Positions 18,479 to 25,469 of a stretch of 64,000 nucleotides of DNA are shown one piece after another (position 1 is the stretch's first letter; every line of letters begins with the position of its first letter). Under the pieces are notes generated by a model. That model saw only the letters and a list, made by a program, of their open reading frames with translations. It searched no databases and was not told where the DNA came from. A program made the translations under genes and the position numbers. The stretch is from Vibrio marisflavi CECT 7928. Its GTDB lineage: Bacteria > Pseudomonadota > Gammaproteobacteria > Enterobacterales > Vibrionaceae. The stretch spans positions 1,798,001 through 1,862,000 of the forward strand of contig NZ_CAKLDM010000002.1 of assembly GCF_921294215.1 (NCBI RefSeq). Reading direction: 5' to 3'.

Positions 18479-19009
18479 ATGAGTGAAGTGGTAATAAGAA
18501 AGCTAGAACAATTTGAACATTTTGGTTTTAAATGGATAGCAGCGGGTAGCGGTGGTTTTCATCACTGGGTTACAGATTCAAAAAGCGATGAACAGCCCGA
18601 ATTTATGACTTGCGGTCTGTGTTGCTTCCACTTGCCAATCGTAGCTGGTATCGAAACTGGAAGGCTGTCTAAAGATGAAGCGGGCGACTTAATTGTCAGT
18701 CAAATGAAAAGTGGTATCAGTGGTGGCGAACCTGATGCATGGTTTCAAGGCAAACTAACCAAGAAGGGCATGTTTTCTAGTACCCCAAGTAGAGGGGATA
18801 TTGTGTTCTTTTCGGCTAAAGAGGCGAAATACTTTGCTCATGTAGCAGTAGCGACTGGTAATGATGACGAAATCATTACTTTTGGCCACGACGCGCCATA
18901 TCTGCAAGGTGGTAAGCATACTTTATTGGTTGAAAGGAAAACGATTGACGATGTAAAAAGCCTCAACCGCCTTCTGACTGACGTGCACTATTGCTCGCCA
19001 TCTTGGTAA
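18479..19009 (+). CDS. small NlpC/P60-like (papain-fold) protein, uncharacterised
   Basis: The start at 18479 (MSEVVIRKL, 176 aa) is chosen because GGAGA lies six bases upstream; an ATG at 18467 would place that site inside the gene. Visible marks are a Cys cluster EFMTCGLCCF (C45, C48, C49) and, later, PSRGDIVFFSAKEAKYFAHVAVATG. That later strip is the usual second half of NlpC/P60-type cysteine peptidases or amidases, with H121 as likely catalytic His. No signal peptide or membrane segment is present, so it acts in the cytoplasm or is exported by another route. The substrate is unknown and an effector-like role cannot be excluded. Confidence 0.6.
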   Translation: MSEVVIRKLEQFEHFGFKWIAAGSGGFHHWVTDSKSDEQPEFMTCGLCCFHLPIVAGIETGRLSKDEAGDLIVSQMKSGISGGEPDAWFQGKLTKKGMFSSTPSRGDIVFFSAKEAKYFAHVAVATGNDDEIITFGHDAPYLQGGKHTLLVERKTIDDVKSLNRLLTDVHYCSPSW

Positions 19010-19020
19010 CTTTACATTGA

Positions 19021-19050
19021 AGCGCTCATTGAAAGTGGGCGTTTTCTTTA
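19021..19050 (+). terminator. terminator of the papain-fold gene
   Basis: An 8-bp stem with two G-U pairs (19021-19028 with 19036-19043) is followed by TTTTCTTT, eleven bases after the stop. Confidence 0.65.
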
Positions 19051-19085
19051 CCTATGTCATCTCATCCATTACTTTTCTTACGGAT

Positions 19086-19244
19086 AAAAAAAACCACACT
19101 AAACAGTGTGGTCGGAAATATAAAGCAATTAACTTACGCCAATTGAAAATAATCAGTTTCCTGATTAGGAGAAAGTAAAGTCAGCCTTCAAAAGGAAGTG
19201 TCATCTTGCTCAACGTGCCAGTCACAAGGACTGACCAGATGACA
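19086..19244 (-). ncRNA. candidate structured sRNA with FNR-like promoter
   Basis: No ORF fits here, but the minus strand shows a full transcription unit. Its 5' end folds into an 8-bp stem (19237-19244 with 19199-19206) enclosing a 7-bp hairpin (19229-19235 with 19217-19223). Next come a small CCTT-TTG-AAGG hairpin and a pyrimidine-rich single strand containing ACTTTACTTTCTCC. Then follow a perfect 7-bp hairpin with a GAAA loop (19150-19167) and a 7-bp terminator (19094-19111) with eight T. The length is about 159 nt. The C/U-rich segments could pair with ribosome sites. I cannot match it to a known sRNA; the architecture recalls FnrS. Confidence 0.7.
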
Positions 19245-19250
19245 GGACGT

Positions 19251-19291
19251 ACTATAACCCCTCCTTGTATTTACATTTTGAAGTAGATCAA
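19251..19291 (-). promoter_or_regulatory. FNR-like promoter of the sRNA candidate
   Basis: On the minus strand TTGATCTACTTCAA (19278-19291) differs from the FNR consensus TTGATNNNNATCAA at one position. Its centre is 28.5 bp before the -10 hexamer TATAGT (19251-19256), within one base of class II spacing. The predicted start is near 19244, at the foot of the first hairpin. Confidence 0.6.
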
Positions 19292-19485
19292 TTTTACGTT
19301 CGATTAAACTCGTTTTGGCTAGTCATATTTGTTTAGCATCAATTTATCGTTAGTTAAATAACTACGACTGATTGTCCTCGCAGCACAAATGGACACCTCA
19401 TTCGAACCAACTTTCAGGCTTGAGCTACGATAAATAGGTGGAATTGCGTAGTTTGCAGTCATCGACGAGCAAAGAGGAGGCTCAT

Positions 19486-20046
19486 GTGACATTTGGGAAA
19501 ATATTTGGAAATAAAAAACCAAATAGTCCGGTCAGCTCAAATATGGACAGACAAAGAAAATACGAAGCGCTTGTTCGCGCTTATCATAGGGATTTATTCC
19601 GTTATGCATTTTGGCTATGTAAAGACAAAAGCATTGCCGAAGATTTAGTGCAGGAGACCTGCCTAAGAGCATGGAAATCTCTTGATAGCTTACAGGACGA
19701 AAAGGCAGCGAAATCTTGGCTTATCACCATACTTAGGCGAGAAAACGCTCGGCGCTTTGAAAGAAAGCAATTTGACTTAGTAGACATTGACGACCACGGT
19801 AACGACGCAAAAGTCAGTGATGACCCACACCATCAATCTGAGTGGGTACAAGCTCAGATAATGAAATTGGATACGGATTATCGAGAACCACTGTTTTTGC
19901 AAGTTGTTGGTGGGTTCAGTGGCGAAGAGATCAGTGAGATACTCGAATTAAACAAGAATACAGTAATGACAAGGTTGTTCAGAGCACGTAATCAACTAAA
20001 GGAAATGCTGGATTCACGAGACAACAGAGGGCAGCAAAATGGATGA
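19486..20046 (+). CDS. ECF-type RNA polymerase sigma factor
   Basis: I choose GTG 19486 (186 aa, MTFGKIFGNKK) because GGAGG lies five bases upstream; the frame continues further upstream without a better site. Sigma region 2 is YHRDLFRYAFWLCKDKSIAEDLVQETCLRAWKSLDSL followed by AAKSWLITILRRENARRFER. Region 4 is LDTDYREPLFLQVVGGFSGEEISEILELNKNTVMTRLFRARNQL. There is no region 1.1 or 3, as expected for an ECF factor. The stop overlaps the next gene by 8 bp. That gene encodes a membrane-spanning DUF3379 protein that is probably its anti-sigma factor. Stimulus and regulon are unknown. Confidence 0.9.
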   Translation: MTFGKIFGNKKPNSPVSSNMDRQRKYEALVRAYHRDLFRYAFWLCKDKSIAEDLVQETCLRAWKSLDSLQDEKAAKSWLITILRRENARRFERKQFDLVDIDDHGNDAKVSDDPHHQSEWVQAQIMKLDTDYREPLFLQVVGGFSGEEISEILELNKNTVMTRLFRARNQLKEMLDSRDNRGQQNG

Positions 20047-20767
20047 TTTAGAATTTCGCCGCCAAATAATGTCAGACCCCAAGTATCGGGACAATGAGAT
20101 ATTAGAGGCGATACAAAGGAGTGACGCAAACAACAAGTTTGTCGATGATATATTAGAGCTAGATGATATTGTCGCTAAAGCAATGAATGTAGATGTGCCC
20201 GACGATCTTGCCGACCGCATACTATTCAATCAAAGCTCGTCGGAAAACAGCAACGTAATAAAAGCAAGTTTTACAAAACGCTCAATGGCGATGGCCGCTT
20301 CTATAGCGTTTGTAATCGGTATTGTTGTGGGGCAAATTAAATGGGGAAACATCATTGTCTCCCCAGTGCATGCCAGCTTAGAAACAACGGCAATGAAGCA
20401 TGTTATTGATGAGAAGCCTTTCGTCGAACACCTTGATGAACAAGTTACCTCTAAGCAAATTAACACCAAGTTACGCCCATTTGCATATCAATTTGATCAA
20501 GCCTTTCCATATCATGTGTTTTACTTAAATCACTGCGGTTTTGGCCAATCAAATGCACTACATATGGTCTTTCAAGGTGAGAAAGGTAAGGTCACACTGT
20601 TTGTCACCAATATACCATCACAGAAATCAATCGATTTTAACAAAGATGGGATGTCGGGTGCTATTGAACCAGTGGGATCCAGCAGCCTAATTTTAGTTGG
20701 TGTGCAAGGTGAGAATGTTGATCAAATGGCGAAAAAACTTTCTGCGATGCTTCTTCCCGCCAGCTAG
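20039..20767 (+). CDS. DUF3379 membrane protein, putative anti-sigma factor
   Basis: The 242-aa protein has an acidic N-terminal cytoplasmic part (DLEFRRQIMSDPKYRDNEILEAI and LELDDIVAKAMNVDVPDDLADRILF). One membrane segment follows near residues 81-101 (SMAMAASIAFVIGIVVGQI), then a periplasmic domain with HVFYLNHCGFGQ and KVTLFVTNIPSQ. Overlap with the ECF gene and this topology are what a transmembrane anti-sigma factor shows, but no zinc-binding anti-sigma motif is visible. The role is inferred from context. A strong terminator follows. Confidence 0.75.
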   Translation: MDDLEFRRQIMSDPKYRDNEILEAIQRSDANNKFVDDILELDDIVAKAMNVDVPDDLADRILFNQSSSENSNVIKASFTKRSMAMAASIAFVIGIVVGQIKWGNIIVSPVHASLETTAMKHVIDEKPFVEHLDEQVTSKQINTKLRPFAYQFDQAFPYHVFYLNHCGFGQSNALHMVFQGEKGKVTLFVTNIPSQKSIDFNKDGMSGAIEPVGSSSLILVGVQGENVDQMAKKLSAMLLPAS

Positions 20768-20784
20768 ACACTACTTTCTGAAAC

Positions 20785-20812
20785 AAAGCCCGACGCTGTT
20801 CGGGCTTTTTTT
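20785..20812 (+). terminator. terminator after the ECF/DUF3379 operon
   Basis: A perfect 9-bp stem AAAGCCCGA/TCGGGCTTT (20785-20793 with 20800-20808) is followed by seven T in total. Confidence 0.9.
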
Positions 20813-20883
20813 AAACACCTGTTTAGAGTCAAAACTCTAAAAACACCATTCAATTATTGCTTTTTTGCATTTAAGTTAACAGT

Positions 20884-20922
20884 TTGTTAAATCAGACCAC
20901 CGAACCTATAGTGGTCAGAGCT
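20884..20922 (+). promoter_or_regulatory. fadL promoter with two FadR-like sites
   Basis: TTGTTA (20884-20889), a 17-bp spacer and TATAGT (20907-20912) form a good sigma-70 promoter. A FadR-like core (reverse strand GTGGTCTGA) lies in the spacer at 20892-20900. A second, TGGTCAGAGC, covers the end of the -10 and the start region at 20912-20921. The two form an imperfect inverted repeat. Repression by FadR is inferred. Confidence 0.6.
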
Positions 20923-21012
20923 CTAATAAGTATACTTAGGGCAACTCAGAGCACTTGCTCCACAGCACCCGAGAAGAGGTGCAATTAACTGAACAACAAA
21001 AGGAAAGCTTCG

Positions 21013-22263
21013 ATGAATAAAATGCGTGTTTACAGAAAGTCGATACTAGCAGTGATGGTCGGCCTTGCTTCTCAGCAAGCTTTCGCTGCTGGATTTCAGC
21101 TCAACGCTCAATCAGCTACTGGATTAGGGCGAGCCTTTGCAGGTGATGCTGTAATTGCTGACAACGCTTCAGTTATGGCTCGTAATGCGGCCGCGATGGC
21201 ATTGTTTGATAAAACTGCATTTTCAATGGGCTTCGAGTCTATTACTTCTAAGATTGAGGTTAAGGATGCAACTTATTCGGTCTTTGGCTCAGACCAAAGT
21301 GCTAATTATGGCAACGCCGGTGATACTACTATCGCACCAAATATTCATCTAATTGTACCTATCAACGACAAGTTTGCTTGGGGGGTGGATGTATACTCTA
21401 ACTTCGGAACTAAAACCGATTTTGGTGACAACTACACTGCCTCAGAGTATGGCGGCTTTACAGAAATTAAAACTTTAAACCTCGGCCTAGCTGGTTCATA
21501 TAGAATTGATGAGCATTGGAGTGTTGGTGCTGGCTTAGACATAGTCTATGGATATGGAAAGCTAAAGCGCACATCTAGTGATGCTTTACGGACAGCAGTT
21601 CCTAGCTACCCAACAACAGTCGCTAACATTGATGCAGATGGATTTGGATTAGGCTTTAACATAGGTACAGTTTACGAATTGGATGACAAAAACAGGTTTG
21701 GGTTTTCGTACCACTACCAACCAGATGTAAAAGCTAAGGGTGATGATACCTATGCTGATACTAGTTATCCAGATGACGAAGTAACTCTCAAATTACCTGA
21801 TATGGCGGAGTTTTCTGGTTATCATCGACTAAATCAAGAATTCGCTGTGCACTATAGTATCCAGTGGATTAATTGGAGTGAGTTCGACACTTTAGACTCT
21901 AGCTCTTTGTCAGTGCCTATCAAAACTTACAATTGGAAAGATGGTTGGCACTATGCTGTTGGCGGAACTTACTACCTAAACTCAACTTGGACGCTACGTG
22001 CTGGATACATGTATGACACGAGCGCACAAGACAGTCTCACTTCTATTTCGGTACCTGATTCCGATAGACAATGGTTCTCGACTGGCTTCACGTATCATAT
22101 TGATGAAGAATCAAATGTCGACTTCGGCTTTACATACTTACTAGGCAAGGACGTTAACGTATCAGAAAGCACCACTAGTGGCGGTACTGAGCTCTCATCT
22201 TTAACTGCTGTGACACATGCTGATGCTATTCTAATGGGTCTTCAATATAGCCGCACTTTCTAA
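21013..22263 (+). CDS. fadL: FadL-family outer-membrane fatty acid transporter
   Basis: The 416-aa precursor has a signal peptide ending AFA at residue 25. Next comes the family opening GFQLNAQSATGLGRAFAGDAVIADNASVMARNAAAMALF, which is the N-terminal hatch and NPA-like segment of FadL/TodX proteins. The rest is a beta barrel ending MGLQYSRTF with a terminal aromatic. FadL imports long-chain fatty acids, and some paralogues take hydrocarbons. The ribosome site AAGGAAAG precedes ATG. Its own promoter carries FadR-like sites, which fits the fadIJ operon about 3 kb away. Confidence 0.93.
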   Translation: MNKMRVYRKSILAVMVGLASQQAFAAGFQLNAQSATGLGRAFAGDAVIADNASVMARNAAAMALFDKTAFSMGFESITSKIEVKDATYSVFGSDQSANYGNAGDTTIAPNIHLIVPINDKFAWGVDVYSNFGTKTDFGDNYTASEYGGFTEIKTLNLGLAGSYRIDEHWSVGAGLDIVYGYGKLKRTSSDALRTAVPSYPTTVANIDADGFGLGFNIGTVYELDDKNRFGFSYHYQPDVKAKGDDTYADTSYPDDEVTLKLPDMAEFSGYHRLNQEFAVHYSIQWINWSEFDTLDSSSLSVPIKTYNWKDGWHYAVGGTYYLNSTWTLRAGYMYDTSAQDSLTSISVPDSDRQWFSTGFTYHIDEESNVDFGFTYLLGKDVNVSESTTSGGTELSSLTAVTHADAILMGLQYSRTF

Positions 22264-22287
22264 TATAAATTGGTCTCCTCACACTAA

Positions 22288-22315
22288 AAAGGGCTGATAA
22301 TTCAGCCCTTTATTT
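22288..22315. terminator. bidirectional terminator between fadL and mlaA
   Basis: A perfect 10-bp stem (22288-22297 with 22302-22311) has T on the right and A on the left, between convergent genes. Confidence 0.88.
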
Positions 22316-22328
22316 TCTCATCAAATTA

Positions 22329-23120
22329 TTATTGAAATCCGCTATCCATGTACTCATCAATGAGCGCGTCATCATCAGAGGTATCTTTCGTCTGAGGTGG
22401 GGTCACCTCTGCTTTAAAGTTTTGATGTTGGATATACATGTCGCGAGTTAGCGCATATGGATCTGGTGAGTTATTGATCATCGGCTCTTGTGAAACCAAT
22501 GCTGCACGAGACTCCATTCCTTGCAGTGCCCATTTACCAACTGCTGCCCAAATGTTGAGTAGCGAAAGCGGCGCATATAAATCATCTGCGTAGTCAGCAG
22601 ACTCCCTCACTGTCCATGGGCCATAACCGGGAACCATCACATAAGGACCATTACCCACCCCATAGTGGCCTACCACATCACCAAAGCTTCTGTCCCCGTA
22701 ATTGGTAATACCGGCTTCACCAGCAATATCAATCAAACCGAGCAAACCTATTGTCGAGTTAATCCAGAATCGATTAAAGTGCGCCAGCGCTTGCTTACCA
22801 TTACCCATTAGCAAACTGTTGATCATGCTAGAAGGCTCATCAAGGTTGGAAAGGAAGTTCGAGATTCCGGTACGAATTGGAGAAGGAACATGATGTACAT
22901 AGGCAAGAGAAACTGGCCTAACAATATATGGGTCTAGGTAGTTGTAGTTAATGTCCCACATCTCGCGGTTAAAGCCCTCCAGTGGATCACTTACATGAGA
23001 TCCAGAGGCTGCTTGTTGATTGGTCGAGTCTTCTGACTTTTCATCTGGCCCACTTGCACAGCCAGAAAGTGTGAATACAAAGAGTAGCATCAGCCACGCT
23101 TTGGATCGTCGAGTCTTCAT
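22329..23120 (-). CDS. mlaA: MlaA (VacJ) outer-membrane lipoprotein
   Basis: MlaA sits in the outer membrane as part of the Mla system, removing misplaced phospholipids from the outer leaflet. From MKTRRSKAWLMLLF the product is 263 aa with the lipobox LSGC near residue 20. Family marks are DPLEGFNREMWDINYNYLDPYIVRPVSLAY, NFLSNLDEPSSMINSLLMG, FWINSTIGLLGLIDIA and FGDVVGHYGVGNGPYVMVPGYGPWTVRE. The longer frame to 23141 places extra residues before the signal peptide. The mlaBCDEF genes are not in the window. Confidence 0.95.
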   Translation of the reverse strand: MKTRRSKAWLMLLFVFTLSGCASGPDEKSEDSTNQQAASGSHVSDPLEGFNREMWDINYNYLDPYIVRPVSLAYVHHVPSPIRTGISNFLSNLDEPSSMINSLLMGNGKQALAHFNRFWINSTIGLLGLIDIAGEAGITNYGDRSFGDVVGHYGVGNGPYVMVPGYGPWTVRESADYADDLYAPLSLLNIWAAVGKWALQGMESRAALVSQEPMINNSPDPYALTRDMYIQHQNFKAEVTPPQTKDTSDDDALIDEYMDSGFQ

Positions 23121-23144
23121 TATTCTTTTTCCATAAAACAAAGA

Positions 23145-23160
23145 CCGGTTAACAAACCGG
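23145..23160 (-). terminator. hairpin at the end of the ccm gene cluster
   Basis: CCGGTT (23145-23150) and AACCGG (23155-23160) form a 6-bp stem. On the minus strand it is followed by TCTTTGTTTT, about 55 bp after the ccmI stop. Confidence 0.55.
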
Positions 23161-23216
23161 CCTACAAACTTCAGATATTTCCTGAAAGAACCTATAGATT
23201 GCTATACATAGAGCAA

Positions 23217-24440
23217 CTACTTGAACTGTTTATCTATTAGTATATTAATAGGTTGGCCCAATTTTACAACCTCACTCTCTCCGTACCAGTCGCCTTTCTT
23301 AGTTGACACATTGCCGTCGCTGTCGATTCTCGCTTTTACAATCAAGTCTTTCAGATCGGATATTTTCCTGCCTTGAATCATGCTATTGCTGTCGTCAAGC
23401 ACGATTGAAACAGGAAACTTTGTAGCTGGATAACGCGCTGCTGCAACAGGCATTGGTGAGCCATCAGCAGTATGAACCGAAACGATTAGAACAGAGTTAG
23501 GGTTGACTGAAACACCCTTTGCAAGGGATACCTTCACTGGCACCGAAACACCATGAACTACTTTGCTACCAGACAGCTGCTTCTGAGCAAGAGCAATGCT
23601 TCGCTCTAACATGCTGTAACGAGCATCTTCAGGAGTGACCAATCGTTGCATCTGTTGCCAGTATTCAATGGCTCTCGTATATTGCTGATTTTCAAACGCA
23701 TCAAACGCTATAAGCGATAACACCTGCAAATTGGCATAGCCTTGACGAACCAAGCCCTCAAGTAAGCCACGAGCTTTCTCGTGATCTTGTTCGTCTTGAG
23801 ACATCATCAATGCCTGCGCATAGCCAAGCTGTATAGTAGGACTGGCAGAGTTCATTTTGTACGCTCTCTCCATTGCCTCTACTGCAGTATTCGCATCTCG
23901 ATTGGCGATGCCTATTTTGCCAAGCAGAAGCCAACCCATCGCATCATCTGGCTGATAATACAAGCGAGTGCGCAACGCCAAGCTAAGATCCTTCAACTCT
24001 TGTTCTGTCATCGGTTGACTAGATTCAGTCATCAGTTTTTTGGACAGCTCAGGTAAACGGGCAGTGACTTGCTGCCAATCTTGAACCTGCTTTAGCCCGC
24101 CAACTGACATATATATTCCGTATGAAGCAACGATAACAAAAAGCATAGATAGCGCTAGGATAGCTTTAGGTGAAAAGCCTGAGCCTTTGGAACCATTTTG
24201 ACTAGCGGGAATATCATCCAACAAAGACTGTTTGAGGTCGCTGACTAACTCCTGTTGGTCGACAACTAAGCCAGCCTCTGCTTCTTTGCTCAATTCACCA
24301 AGCCTGTCTTTATAAAACGCTTTGTTTAATTCATCCCTTAATGCTCTATCACCTTTTGAGTTGCTTTTCATTAATGGGATAGCGACGATAAAGCAACTAA
24401 ACAGAACAATCGCAACTGTAGCAAACCAAAATATTGCCAT
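23217..24440 (-). CDS. ccmI: cytochrome c biogenesis protein CcmI
   Basis: CcmI holds apocytochrome c for heme ligation. The 407-aa protein has an N-terminal membrane segment (residues 2-22), a cytoplasmic loop (ALRDELNKAFYKDRLGELSKEAEAGLV), a second segment near 90-110, and then TPR-like periplasmic repeats (DDAMGWLLLGKIGIANRDANTAVEAMERAY). A C-terminal domain follows with VSVHTADGSPMPVAAARYPATKFPVSIVLDD. In E. coli this is fused to CcmH; here the two are separate genes with touching ends (24440). Confidence 0.93.
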   Translation of the reverse strand: MAIFWFATVAIVLFSCFIVAIPLMKSNSKGDRALRDELNKAFYKDRLGELSKEAEAGLVVDQQELVSDLKQSLLDDIPASQNGSKGSGFSPKAILALSMLFVIVASYGIYMSVGGLKQVQDWQQVTARLPELSKKLMTESSQPMTEQELKDLSLALRTRLYYQPDDAMGWLLLGKIGIANRDANTAVEAMERAYKMNSASPTIQLGYAQALMMSQDEQDHEKARGLLEGLVRQGYANLQVLSLIAFDAFENQQYTRAIEYWQQMQRLVTPEDARYSMLERSIALAQKQLSGSKVVHGVSVPVKVSLAKGVSVNPNSVLIVSVHTADGSPMPVAAARYPATKFPVSIVLDDSNSMIQGRKISDLKDLIVKARIDSDGNVSTKKGDWYGESEVVKLGQPINILIDKQFK

Positions 24441-24916
24441 TATTCGTCCTCTCCGTGTTGTTTTTTGTTTAGAAGCTCATTGAGTTTCGCTTCTTTATCC
24501 TCATCCCATGTTGAATCTGGGGTCACCTTCTTAGCTTTTCGGCTCCTTAGCACTATTACAGTGAAACCAAATACAAGCACAAAGCCTGGGCCAATCCACA
24601 AAATAGCTGTTGACCAGTTAAAGGGAGGATTGTAGGTGACAAAATTGCCATATCTAGCAACCATATAGTCTACGATTTGGGCCTTAGACTTTCCTTCTTT
24701 CGTCATCACATAGACTTTTTGACGTAAGTCTTGAGCAAGCCCTGCATTAGAATCAGCAATAGTGTTGTTTTGACACTTTGGACAGCGCAACGTATTGCTG
24801 AGCTCTTGGAATTGCTTTTCCTGCTGCTGGTTGTCGAAATCATACACTTCAATAGCGGCTTGAGCTACTGAGCAAAAGGCCAATGTAGCGAATAAAATCA
24901 TCAAGAATTTTTTCAT
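24440..24916 (-). CDS. ccmH: apocytochrome c thioredoxin-like CcmH
   Basis: The 158-aa protein is the short CcmH/NrfF/CycL type. It has a signal peptide (to about AQA, residue 20), the redox motif LRCPKCQNNTIADSNAGLAQDLR, and a C-terminal membrane anchor (AILWIGPGFVLVFGFTVIVL). It reduces the CXXCH thiols of apocytochrome c with CcmG. The 1-bp contact with ccmI and the 4-bp overlap with ccmG show one transcript. Confidence 0.95.
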   Translation of the reverse strand: MKKFLMILFATLAFCSVAQAAIEVYDFDNQQQEKQFQELSNTLRCPKCQNNTIADSNAGLAQDLRQKVYVMTKEGKSKAQIVDYMVARYGNFVTYNPPFNWSTAILWIGPGFVLVFGFTVIVLRSRKAKKVTPDSTWDEDKEAKLNELLNKKQHGEDE

Positions 24917-25467
24917 GATTTTGCCTCCGCTTTCATTTGCTCATAAATCGGTTGCAATGTTTTCTTCCAATTAGTCGGGTTTACATCCCCAATATGGCGA
25001 TAACGAATAATACCATTCGCATCAATGAAGAAAGTTTCAGGTGCCCCATAAACACCCAGGTCTAGCCCAAGCATACCGTTACCATCATACAAGCTGATCA
25101 AATACGGGTTTCCAAGCTTATTTAGCCAGTTAACCGCTTTATCTCTTTGGTCTTTGTAATCAAGACCAATTATTTTCACGCCTTGTCCTGCTAGTTCGTT
25201 AAGGTATTGATGCTCAGAGTAACAAGTTGGGCACCATGTCGCCCAAACGTTGAGAAGCATAGGCTCGCCTTTGAAAATGCTCTGATCATAAAGTTTTCCT
25301 GGCTCGGCCAAGTCTTCTAGGTGAAAGTTGGGCACGGGTTTTCCTACCAGCACTGACTCTAACTTAGTCGGGTCATCTCCATCGGAATTACGTACCAATT
25401 GAACGGCAAACACCAAAACCAAAAGTAAAAAAGCAGCTAGAGGAATAAACAGTATTTTCTTGTTCAT
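24913..25467 (-). CDS. ccmG: thiol:disulfide interchange protein CcmG (DsbE)
   Basis: The 184-aa thioredoxin-like protein is tethered by an N-terminal membrane segment (ILFIPLAAFLLLVLVFAVQL) and carries the active site WATWCPTCYSEHQYL. The family also shows GKPVPNFHLEDL and GVYGAPETFFIDANGIIRYRHIG. It supplies electrons to keep apocytochrome heme-binding Cys reduced. Overlap with ccmH and a 2-bp gap from ccmF keep it in the operon. Confidence 0.96.
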   Translation of the reverse strand: MNKKILFIPLAAFLLLVLVFAVQLVRNSDGDDPTKLESVLVGKPVPNFHLEDLAEPGKLYDQSIFKGEPMLLNVWATWCPTCYSEHQYLNELAGQGVKIIGLDYKDQRDKAVNWLNKLGNPYLISLYDGNGMLGLDLGVYGAPETFFIDANGIIRYRHIGDVNPTNWKKTLQPIYEQMKAEAKS

Positions 25468-25469
25468 TT

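Noticed and set aside
19150..19250. Plus-strand reading as a CsrB-type RNA (four AGGA motifs)
   Set aside because: No terminator or convincing promoter exists on the plus strand, while the minus strand has both.
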